A stretch of DNA of 64,000 nt, from NCBI GenBank assembly GCA_030145305.1, contig JAQYVX010000007.1, positions 124,001 through 188,000 on the forward strand, read 5' to 3'. Position 1 is the first letter of the stretch. The number at the start of each line of letters is the position of its first letter. The DNA is from Halarcobacter sp. GTDB lineage: Bacteria > Campylobacterota > Campylobacteria > Campylobacterales > Arcobacteraceae. The notes beneath the pieces were generated by a model. It did not search any database, was not told the DNA's origin, and saw only the letters and a program-made list of their open reading frames with translations. The translations under genes and the position numbers were made by a program. Shown piece after piece: positions 23,864-32,192 of the stretch.

Positions 23864-25075
23864 TCAAATCTTTAACTTTGGTTTTTTATCTTGCATTAAA
23901 AAAACAGGCTCACTAAAAGGAGCTAGTTTTGCAAGAAAGTTCAACAATGTAATAACAGGTGAGCCATAAAAAAACTTTACATTTGGGTTATATGCCCATA
24001 ATTGATCTGCATATTGATAAACTTTATGTGGAGTATCACCAATATTATCTCCATCTTTATCAAAACCTTCGTAATTATCCCAATAATTACCTACAATTTC
24101 ATTTTCATCAGTTTTTGCACCTCTACTATCATTTATAATATCTTCAATATTTCCTAAGATATTATTGCCTTTAATTACATTATTCTCACTAAGAGAATGA
24201 AAATGTAATGCTTCAGCATTATATAAGATTTTATTATCTTCAATCCAATTTTTTGTATCAGGTTCAAAAGGAGATCTATCTATATAAATTCCTTGAGCAC
24301 AGTAAATTACCGTATTATCTTTAAGTGTAAAATTCGAAACGTCTTTTAAGCCAATTCCCATTCCTGTAGCACCTAAAGAACTTTTAATTGTATTTCCTAT
24401 TGCAATAGTATCTTTGCTATACATGAAAAATATTCCAACTGAGTTAAACTGATATGTATTATTTGTTACATAATTCTTTCCCGCATACATAAAATGTAAC
24501 GAGTATCTATTATGTTCCCCAAAATTCTCAGAAATCACATTTCCATGAGAATACCAAACTACCATATCTCTTGATTTTACAAGTTTATTTTTTTTAATAA
24601 TATTTTCATTTGAATACCAAAGTCTTAAACCATCACCTCTTAGACCTAAATCTACATCTTTTGATGTTATATAATTATTTGAAATTATTGAATTATTTGT
24701 CATTGATACATCAATTCCAAATAAGGAATCTTTGATTATACAATCTGAAATTTCTGATTGCTTAGAATTTGATAACTTTACAGCTGCATCTAATTTATCA
24801 TGTCTATCTCCACTACCTGTAATAGTTAAGTTTTTTAATGTTACATATGCAGAATCAATTTCAATTACTGTTCCTGTTCCTTCTCCATCAATAATTACAC
24901 CATCTTCTTTACCTATAATGGAAATAGGCTTTTTAATAACTATCGAACCTTTATAGACTCCTTTAGGGAGTTTTAAAATAGAACCCGCAGGAGCATTATC
25001 AATTGCTTCTTGCAATATATTTGCAAATGAGAAATTAAAAAATAAAATAAAATAAACAATAGCTATTCGTAACAT
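23864..25075 (-). CDS. nosD: NosD, periplasmic copper-site maturation protein
   Basis: The 403-residue exported protein has a signal peptide (about 1-18) and a repeated right-handed beta-helix of the carbohydrate-binding/sugar hydrolase (CASH) type, with many N-x-I and G-N-x turns between about 60 and 310. NosD works with NosFY and NosL to build the CuZ cluster of NosZ. It sits 11 bases after nosB. Confidence 0.92.
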   Translation of the reverse strand: MLRIAIVYFILFFNFSFANILQEAIDNAPAGSILKLPKGVYKGSIVIKKPISIIGKEDGVIIDGEGTGTVIEIDSAYVTLKNLTITGSGDRHDKLDAAVKLSNSKQSEISDCIIKDSLFGIDVSMTNNSIISNNYITSKDVDLGLRGDGLRLWYSNENIIKKNKLVKSRDMVVWYSHGNVISENFGEHNRYSLHFMYAGKNYVTNNTYQFNSVGIFFMYSKDTIAIGNTIKSSLGATGMGIGLKDVSNFTLKDNTVIYCAQGIYIDRSPFEPDTKNWIEDNKILYNAEALHFHSLSENNVIKGNNILGNIEDIINDSRGAKTDENEIVGNYWDNYEGFDKDGDNIGDTPHKVYQYADQLWAYNPNVKFFYGSPVITLLNFLAKLAPFSEPVFLMQDKKPKLKI

Positions 25076-25086
25076 TTTAATACCTT

Positions 25087-25881
25087 CTAATCTTTATAAT
25101 TTATTTTAGTTTCTCTCATAGCTTTATTCTTAGAAAGAATAGATAAAAAGCTAAATAAGCCAATTGCTAAAAGACAATAAAATCCAATAGTTGGATATGA
25201 ATGTGTTGTAAACTGTGCAATTTTTCCATCACCAAAAACTGTTGGCATAAAGGGTTTAATTTTGAATGCTCCCCAATCATGTAAATTATGTCCAAACCAA
25301 TATAACCAATATGAATAATCAGCTATAAAAAGTAGCGGTAAAGCTGCTGGAATATACATAAAATATGTTAATATTTTTTTATGAAAAAGTAAAAAATAAA
25401 TCATAAAAAGAGATAATCCTAAAAGTGCATAAATCCCAATCTCTCTTTCAAGCGTTCCACCTCTCCACATAGGATCCATTCCTACATAGTGATTAATCGT
25501 ATTCATTTCATGAACTTCACCTGAAAATCCATCAAAATGGAAAAATACAGGTATTCCTTCAGGGAAAGCTTTTTTAGGATAATTTGGAGCTTCTAAAGAA
25601 CAAGACCAAATAGGTAATGATGCTACACCAATTTCAGAAGAGGTATCTATCATTTTTTCTAAATTATTATGAGCTTCTTTTGGAGTTGTTGTACTTTTAT
25701 ATCTACCTTGATTATAAAAATTCCATACTTTTATAGCTAAAGGAGAAATTTCTTCAATCTTTTCTTCGTGTATTTTATTTAGTGTTCCATGAAAAGTAAT
25801 CATAGGAAAAGTAAATGCTACTGTCATAATAATTAGTGCTAAAAAAGCATAAATTCTTGATTTTATAAAACTTGAGTGCAT
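25087..25881 (-). CDS. nosB: NosB, membrane protein of clade II nos clusters
   Basis: The 264-residue membrane protein has an N-terminal helix (about 10-30), a periplasmic segment of about 110 residues and three to four C-terminal helices. Its place directly after nosZ, and its size, match nosB, found in Campylobacterota and other clade II N2O reducers. Its role is still unsettled, though it is needed for N2O respiration. The call rests mainly on position. Confidence 0.8.
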   Translation of the reverse strand: MHSSFIKSRIYAFLALIIMTVAFTFPMITFHGTLNKIHEEKIEEISPLAIKVWNFYNQGRYKSTTTPKEAHNNLEKMIDTSSEIGVASLPIWSCSLEAPNYPKKAFPEGIPVFFHFDGFSGEVHEMNTINHYVGMDPMWRGGTLEREIGIYALLGLSLFMIYFLLFHKKILTYFMYIPAALPLLFIADYSYWLYWFGHNLHDWGAFKIKPFMPTVFGDGKIAQFTTHSYPTIGFYCLLAIGLFSFLSILSKNKAMRETKINYKD

Positions 25882-25950
25882 TTTTGTCCTTCGTTTAAAG
25901 TCTTAAAAAGGAAGATTATACATCTTCCTTTTTACTTTTAGATTTAGATT

Positions 25951-28548
25951 TTAGAAAAGATTAGCGTTTTCATCAATCCATTTAAGATATTCAATAATAT
26001 CTTTTGTTTCTTCTTCATTCATATGTTGATTAGGCATTTTTAAATTGAAATAATCAATCATACCTTTTACATATGGATCATCATACATAGTTTCAGGAGA
26101 TAAGATAAATTTACTTACCCAATCTACACCATTTTCATGTCTTAATAATACACCAGTTAAATCAGGACCTGATGAAACTTTTCCAATTACGTGACAACCA
26201 TTACATCCACCTTCTGCAAACGCTGTAGCTCCACGTGCAGCAGCAGCACTTTGTTTAGAAGATATTTTTGTAACCAATGTATCTTTTGCTCTAATTCCAA
26301 CATCTGCTGTTTTAACCATTAGTTGCCAAATCATATTTTCAAAAAGAATTGCTTTTTCTACTTCTCCAGCAGCCATTGCTTCATCAGATTTTTTCTTTTG
26401 AGCAGGGATTTGTCCATATTGATCAAAAGCATCTGTTACTAAATCTGCAACAACTTTGTGCTCTGCAAATTTATTGTCTTTTAAGAATTTAACAACTGAT
26501 TGAATAACGGCATCAGTTGCAGTGTTAACAGCAACAGTTTTTTCATATTCAGCTTTTAACTCTTCAGGAGACATAGTTTTCATTTTAAGTTTTTGTGCAC
26601 TTACATATTTTTTACTAGGGTCTTTAACCATTAAATAACCCATCATTTCTAAGTGAAGTGCTGAACAAAATTCTGTACAGTAATAAGGGAATACCCCTTC
26701 AATGTCAGCAACAAACTCTAAAGTTGTTGTCTCACCTGGTTCTAATGAACCATGAATATCATAATTATCAATTGTAAATCCATGTGTTTCATCTTGAGCT
26801 CTCTCAAGGTTTGTTAGATGGAAAGTTACTTTATCACCTTTATTAACTGTAATTCGTTCAGGATTTATATGAGATCTAACTAATGTAGCGTATATTGTTA
26901 CATTTTTCCCATCTCTTACAATTTTTTCTTGTCCTGCAAGTGTTTTACCAATATGTTGTTTACCAGTTTTACTATTTGTTCCCATTTTGTATCTTACATG
27001 TGGGTGAAGTTTAGAAGCTCTAATAGCAACTGCTTGATGTGGTTCACCTAAAGGTAAAGGCATATCAACTAATAAATCCATAGTTTTACCAGAAATATCA
27101 ATTAATTGGTGATTTTGTGGATGTAAAGGACCAACATTTTGAAATCTATCAATAGATAATTTATTTAATGCAATAATGTACTTACCTTGAGGATCAGCAC
27201 TTTTCCCTTCCATTCCAGCTAAGTGACCAATGTTATAATGAACATTTTCTTTATCAATAACTTTTAAGTCTTTAAAGTTCCATTTTACAACTTGTGAATC
27301 AACATATAATGAAGTATAAATTTCCCCATCAACTGGCGAAAATTGGTTATGTAATGGGCCAAGGCCTAATTCAAGTTGTCCATGTAAAGATTTTTTCATA
27401 TCTAAAATTGGAATACCATATGGATCTTTTCCAATATATTCTTTGTTGTCAATTAATTTTTTGATTTTTTTGAAATCATAAACTGAAGCATGAGTATCTA
27501 ATTTTCCACAAACAACTAAATATTGACCAGTTGGATCAACATCAACACCATGAGGTGATTTTGGTTCTGGAATTAAGAACAATGCATTATTTTTAACTGC
27601 AACATCCATCATAATAACTTTATGATCATTAATAATTTTTACATTTTTTGGGTCTTTTGATAATTCATACAGCTTTTCCCAGTTATATACATGTAAAAAG
27701 TCAGTATCATTTCTTGACATACCAGCTTCATTAGGTGGCATACCAACTTCAATTCCACCTGTATACATTTCACTATTAAATGAGTTTGTAAATCCCCATC
27801 CAAAACTTATACCTTTACCTGAATCAGATAAATCTTGCATATAAGGAGGCATTTCAATTGTATATGAATCTTTTGGAATAATTCTCCCAATTTCTGGATT
27901 AAATTTCCAAACAGTAACTCCACCTCTATATGTTTCTTTATATTCTTCTATAGGGTGATAATTATTGTCAAAAGGCGCTGCGTATTGAGCCGCTTCTAAA
28001 ATATGTTCAGAATTTGGTGTAAAGAAAGCTCCACCATGATCTGATTTAAAAACTGGATTTGGAACAATTTGTTTTGTTTCAAAATCTGCTAAATCAATAA
28101 TTGCAATACGTGGATTTGCTTTATCATTAATTGCCAACCATTTACCATCATATTTACCATCTTTTTCAGAAAGTCCAGGGTGATGAGTATCTCCCCAATT
28201 TATTTCTCTTCCTCTAATATTTCCTTGTCTTAAAACAGATAATGAATCTTTATCAAAACCATATCCTTGCCAAGGTTCTGGAGTAAAAACACCAATATAT
28301 TTTAAAATTCTCATTGATGGAACACCATAAACAATTATTTGTCCTGATTGTCCACCTGATGAAAATACAACATATTCATCTTTTACACCAGTTGGGTTAT
28401 ATGTCTTTGCTGCTCTAACAACATCAATTTCAGAAAGACCTCTTTCTTTCATAACTTTTGACAGTTCACCTGTTGCACCTGACGCTATTGTTGACGTCAA
28501 AGCGGTACCTAAAATAAATGAAGAAAATATCCTACTACTTCTTTTCAT
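25951..28548 (-). CDS. nosZ: Nitrous oxide reductase with fused cytochrome c (clade II)
   Basis: The 865-residue periplasmic enzyme reduces N2O to N2. The signal is Sec-type (no twin arginine), as in clade II. A seven-bladed propeller with the CuZ histidines is followed by a cupredoxin domain carrying the CuA motif CxxxCxxxHxxM (CTEFCSALHLEM, about 622-633). A C-terminal cytochrome c domain follows with CNGCH at about 783. This cNosZ form accepts electrons through its own haem and is characteristic of Campylobacterota. It is the first gene of the nos cluster. Confidence 0.97.
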   Translation of the reverse strand: MKRSSRIFSSFILGTALTSTIASGATGELSKVMKERGLSEIDVVRAAKTYNPTGVKDEYVVFSSGGQSGQIIVYGVPSMRILKYIGVFTPEPWQGYGFDKDSLSVLRQGNIRGREINWGDTHHPGLSEKDGKYDGKWLAINDKANPRIAIIDLADFETKQIVPNPVFKSDHGGAFFTPNSEHILEAAQYAAPFDNNYHPIEEYKETYRGGVTVWKFNPEIGRIIPKDSYTIEMPPYMQDLSDSGKGISFGWGFTNSFNSEMYTGGIEVGMPPNEAGMSRNDTDFLHVYNWEKLYELSKDPKNVKIINDHKVIMMDVAVKNNALFLIPEPKSPHGVDVDPTGQYLVVCGKLDTHASVYDFKKIKKLIDNKEYIGKDPYGIPILDMKKSLHGQLELGLGPLHNQFSPVDGEIYTSLYVDSQVVKWNFKDLKVIDKENVHYNIGHLAGMEGKSADPQGKYIIALNKLSIDRFQNVGPLHPQNHQLIDISGKTMDLLVDMPLPLGEPHQAVAIRASKLHPHVRYKMGTNSKTGKQHIGKTLAGQEKIVRDGKNVTIYATLVRSHINPERITVNKGDKVTFHLTNLERAQDETHGFTIDNYDIHGSLEPGETTTLEFVADIEGVFPYYCTEFCSALHLEMMGYLMVKDPSKKYVSAQKLKMKTMSPEELKAEYEKTVAVNTATDAVIQSVVKFLKDNKFAEHKVVADLVTDAFDQYGQIPAQKKKSDEAMAAGEVEKAILFENMIWQLMVKTADVGIRAKDTLVTKISSKQSAAAARGATAFAEGGCNGCHVIGKVSSGPDLTGVLLRHENGVDWVSKFILSPETMYDDPYVKGMIDYFNLKMPNQHMNEEETKDIIEYLKWIDENANLF

Positions 28549-28577
28549 TTGAACTTCTCCTTTTTTGTATCTATCCT

Positions 28578-28591
28578 ATTATAGTATTATA
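28578..28591 (-). promoter_or_regulatory. Overlapping candidate -10 boxes of nosZ
   Basis: Two TATAAT hexamers occur on the minus strand at 28583-28578 and 28591-28586, 30-38 bases ahead of the ATG. Upstream lies the inverted repeat ACTAGTT-N7-AACTAGT (28615-28635), centred roughly 46-54 bases before the predicted start, a normal distance for an activator. Confidence 0.45.
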
Positions 28592-28614
28592 TATAACTAC
28601 AACATCCAACACAG

Positions 28615-28674
28615 ACTAGTTAAAAATCAACTAGTTTAATTAAAACTTAAAAACTATTATTAAAATAAATAGTT
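28615..28674. promoter_or_regulatory. Two inverted repeats upstream of nosZ
   Basis: ACTAGTT (28615-28621) pairs with AACTAGT (28629-28635), and AACTATT (28652-28658) with AATAGTT (28668-28674). Both fit binding by a dimeric regulator such as the response regulator encoded just upstream. Neither has a T-run, so a terminator is unlikely. The sites do not match an FNR or NssR consensus. Confidence 0.4.
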
Positions 28675-28749
28675 AATAGAATTCTATAATAGCTTGGGTT
28701 TCTTTTGGGTCGCGATGAGTTAAAATTGAAAGAAAATTAAGAATTTTGC

Positions 28750-29436
28750 TTATTCTATCATATATCCTAATCTTGAAACTGTTTTAATAATATCAACTTT
28801 AAGTTTTTTTCTTAGCTTAAAAACTAGGTTTTTTAGGGCACTTGGAGGGGCTTCTTCATAAATATACAGTTTATCTTCAATTGCATTTTTTGTTACTAAA
28901 CTGCCTTTATGGGCTAAAAGAAGTTCAAATAAGTCAACTTCTTTACTAGTTAAAATTAAATTATAATCTTTATTTGTAAAGATTTTATTATCATAATCAT
29001 AAGAATACTGATTCTGTATTTGAATAACTGTCTTAGAATTCTTCAATAAAATATTTGCACATGATTCTAAAAGTTCAGATAAATTTGCTTCTCTAATTGG
29101 TTTTACTACATATTCAACTAAGGATAATTTAATGGATTCTAATAAAAAATTTTTGTCTGTATAAGCACTTGTAACAATAATAGGAATAAGCTGATTTTCT
29201 TTTCTAATTATTTTAATTAAATCTAAACCATTTAATTTAGGCATCTTAAGATCTGTAATGATAATATCTGGGTTAAATTTAGAATAAAGTTCTAAAGCTT
29301 CCTCTCCATCCTTTGCTAGATAAACTTTTTCCACATATAATAATAAAACTTTTTTAAAACTTTCTCTTAATTTTTCTTCATCTTCAGCTAGAAGAATAGA
29401 ACATTTATTTAGTTTTATTTCACATTTTTCTGTCAT
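28750..29436 (-). CDS. OmpR-type response regulator upstream of nosZ
   Basis: The 228-residue regulator has a receiver with acidic residues E18-D19-E20 and phospho-acceptor D62, and a C-terminal winged helix (about 135-228). It is on the same strand as nosZ with a 201-bp gap and diverges from a histidine kinase, forming an evident two-component pair. Its position points to control of the nos genes, perhaps by nitrogen oxides or oxygen; this is inference. Confidence 0.9.
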   Translation of the reverse strand: MTEKCEIKLNKCSILLAEDEEKLRESFKKVLLLYVEKVYLAKDGEEALELYSKFNPDIIITDLKMPKLNGLDLIKIIRKENQLIPIIVTSAYTDKNFLLESIKLSLVEYVVKPIREANLSELLESCANILLKNSKTVIQIQNQYSYDYDNKIFTNKDYNLILTSKEVDLFELLLAHKGSLVTKNAIEDKLYIYEEAPPSALKNLVFKLRKKLKVDIIKTVSRLGYMIE

Positions 29437-29502
29437 TAAAATTTCCTATGAGTGATCTTTGGTAAAATATGATAGCATTATTAAATTAAAGAGATATTTA
29501 GG

Positions 29503-31107
29503 ATGGACATGTTTGAAAGATTAAGTTTTACTAAAAAATACATTTTGGCCCTTACTATAATTGCGTGTTTATCTATTTTGGCTTATTTTAATCTTACTAA
29601 ATTACTAAGTTTACAAGAAAATGATACAAAATTAGTAAATATTAGTGGTGTTCAAAAAATTGTAGCTAGAGAAATTGCTTTTTTTGCAATATATTATAAA
29701 ATTAGTAAATTAAAATTAAAAATAAAGGAAATAGAAGATAATCACAATAAATTAACATCTTTAGATATGTCAGAAGAGTTACATAATTTATATTATGGCA
29801 AAGATATTAATTTAGATCAAGAAGTAAAAAAATATATAAAAAATGCAAAAATATTCTATGATCATAGAGATGGGCAAGCTCAAAATTATGTATTAAAGAA
29901 TTCAGAAAAACTATTAGAAGATTTACAAAAAGCCGTTAATCTTTACTTAAGTGAAGCACAAGCAAATACAAATAAATTAAAACGTGTAGAATTATACATT
30001 TTAATATTAACTTTAACAACTTTACTTTTTGAGGCACTTTTTATTTTTATGCCTGCAAATAAAAAAATAAATAAACGTACTAGTGATTTAATAAGAGAAA
30101 AAGAATTTTCAAATGCAGTAATAGAATCTAGTACAAATGCTATTATTACCCTCAATAGTAATTTAAAGATCCGAACTTTTAATAAAGAAGCCGAAGAAAT
30201 ATTTAAATATACAAAAGATGAGATGCTAAACAAATCATTATTTAAAAAGTTGATCCCTAGTCAACAAAATATATTAAATTCTAAAAATATAAAAGAAGTA
30301 AAAGAAGTAGAAGCTGTAAATAAAAATGGAGATAGATTCCCTGTGAGAATATCCTTTGGAACTAGTGGAGAGAACAAAGAGATTGCAATTGTAGCAAATA
30401 TTCAAGATATTTCTAAAGAAAAATTAAATGATAAAATACTTGAACAACAATCAAAGTTTGCTGCTTTAGGAGAAATGATTGCAATTATAGCCCATCAATG
30501 GAGGCAACCTTTAGCTCAATTGAGTTTTAACTGTATGTACATCAAAAAGAAAACAAAAGATCCAGAAATAGCTAAGGAAGCTTTAGATAATGAAGAAATT
30601 ATTCAATTTATGTCTAAAACAATTACCAACTTTCAAGATTTTTATAAACAAACCGGTAATATCACTTTTAATCCAATTATATCAATCGAACAAGCCTTAA
30701 AAATTGTAGATTCAATTTTAGAATTAAATCAAGTTGAACTTAAAAAAGAAATTGATTCTAAAATTGAAATATACGGTAATTCAAATAGTTTAGCTCATAT
30801 TGTTTTATCTATTATCCAAAATAGTATTGAGATTATAAAACTAAATAAAATAAAAAAACCCTCTATTACTATTATTTTAAAAGACTCAAAAGAGTATATT
30901 TATTTGAGTATTCTTGATAATGCCGGAGGAATAAAAATTCAACCTATTGAAGATATATTTGAATTATTTAATAGCAAAAAAGAAAAGTCTTCTACAGGAA
31001 TTGGACTTTATATGTCTAAAATGATTATAAAAAAACAATTTAAAGGTACTATAAAAGTAGATAATATAAATGACGGAGCACAATTTACAATACTTTTACC
31101 ACATTAG
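29503..31107 (+). CDS. PAS-containing membrane histidine kinase near nos
   Basis: This 534-residue kinase has helix 1 (about 12-32), a periplasmic helical region (about 33-160), helix 2 (about 163-183), a PAS domain (about 200-305), H-box HQWRQP with His331 and the ATPase domain (DNAGG, TGIGL). The start of the periplasmic region (SGVQKIVAREIAFFA, 48-62) resembles the helix-1 segment of PilJ/NarX-type sensors, which in NarX binds nitrate. It is divergent from its probable partner regulator at 28750. A nitrate- or NO-related signal is a reasonable but untested guess. Confidence 0.88.
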   Translation: MDMFERLSFTKKYILALTIIACLSILAYFNLTKLLSLQENDTKLVNISGVQKIVAREIAFFAIYYKISKLKLKIKEIEDNHNKLTSLDMSEELHNLYYGKDINLDQEVKKYIKNAKIFYDHRDGQAQNYVLKNSEKLLEDLQKAVNLYLSEAQANTNKLKRVELYILILTLTTLLFEALFIFMPANKKINKRTSDLIREKEFSNAVIESSTNAIITLNSNLKIRTFNKEAEEIFKYTKDEMLNKSLFKKLIPSQQNILNSKNIKEVKEVEAVNKNGDRFPVRISFGTSGENKEIAIVANIQDISKEKLNDKILEQQSKFAALGEMIAIIAHQWRQPLAQLSFNCMYIKKKTKDPEIAKEALDNEEIIQFMSKTITNFQDFYKQTGNITFNPIISIEQALKIVDSILELNQVELKKEIDSKIEIYGNSNSLAHIVLSIIQNSIEIIKLNKIKKPSITIILKDSKEYIYLSILDNAGGIKIQPIEDIFELFNSKKEKSSTGIGLYMSKMIIKKQFKGTIKVDNINDGAQFTILLPH

Positions 31108-31286
31108 TTTTTGGATATATTTAAATATTTAATTCTTTTGGATTACTTTATAAACAATTTATACCTTTTTATCTCATATAACAATAAATAATATTATAAA
31201 TATTCACTATAAATTAAATGTACTAAATTTTATGATTTTTTATGCATACTAAGTATAAAATGCTAAATTTTAATGAAGTAGGAAAA

Positions 31287-31901
31287 ATGGATATAATATT
31301 ATTTATTGAATATATTGGAATTGCATCGGCTACTCTTAGTGGTTTTTTATTTGCTGTAAAAAAAGGCTGTGACTGGCTTGGATTGTTTATTGCCTCTTTT
31401 TTAACAGCACTAGGTGGAGGAATAATAAGAGACTTGCTTGTTGGTAGAGAAATATATTCTTTCACTCATTATATGCCTGTAATTATCGTAATTGCTGTTT
31501 TGTTTATTTCTAGATTTTTTAAAGTCTATAAAAAGCATGAGCAATTAGAAAAAAAATTTATCTTTATTTTTGCTGATGCAATAGATTTTGTCTGCTTTTC
31601 TATTGTTGGAGCTATGATAGCTATTGAGTTTGGTTTTAATATCTTTGGAGTTGCTTTTGTAGCATTTTTCAACGGCGTTGGTGGTGGAATTTTAAGAGAT
31701 ATACTATTAAACGAAGTACCATGGTTTATGAGAACTGGCTTATATGGAACTATAAGCTTTGGTGTAGGAATAATATATTATATTTTGTATCTTATAGGCC
31801 TAAATACAATTTTTTATATTATAGCTTTACTTTCTCTTGGAATTTCAATAAGAATGCTCGCTTATTATAGAAAGTGGCAACTACCTCCACTTAAAGACTA
31901 A
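31287..31901 (+). CDS. UPF0126/TRIC-type membrane protein
   Basis: This membrane protein of about 204 residues is made of two repeats of three helices. Each repeat carries a glycine-rich GGGI-(I/L)-RD(L/I) motif (near residues 47 and 132), the signature of the YicG/YadS (UPF0126) family, for which glycine transport or cation-channel roles have been reported. The start at 31287 is preferred over 31242 because AGGAAAA lies just before it and the membrane segment begins there. It stands alone, with no obvious partner. Confidence 0.85.
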   Translation: MDIILFIEYIGIASATLSGFLFAVKKGCDWLGLFIASFLTALGGGIIRDLLVGREIYSFTHYMPVIIVIAVLFISRFFKVYKKHEQLEKKFIFIFADAIDFVCFSIVGAMIAIEFGFNIFGVAFVAFFNGVGGGILRDILLNEVPWFMRTGLYGTISFGVGIIYYILYLIGLNTIFYIIALLSLGISIRMLAYYRKWQLPPLKD

Positions 31902-32192
31902 AATCATCACTTGACGGACTAAATCACCTACTATTTGCTACAAAAGTATAAGAATTATACTCATAGGGAGCATTTAGAACAATAAGTAAGTACCTTAGAT
32001 ATGAATATAATTTAGAGATTATAGTATCTAACATTACAAAAAATTGTAGGTTTTATTTTTATAGAAAAATTATCTAAATTCATTATTGAACCTTTTATAA
32101 ACTTAATTATAAAAATTAACTTTTTTACCAACTATGCTAGAATCAAACATATAATATCTTATTAAGAAATAGACAAAAAAAAGTTATTCTTC

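Noticed and set aside
28615-28640. FNR (TTGAT-N4-ATCAA) or NssR site before nosZ
   Set aside because: Only the half TTGAT is present; the second half does not match, and no TTAAC-N6-GTTAA occurs. The inverted repeat is kept as an unnamed site.
31902-32192. Gene or gene remnant in the spacer after the UPF0126 gene
   Set aside because: Short open stretches occur on the plus strand near 32060-32160, but without start, ribosome site or recognisable similarity.
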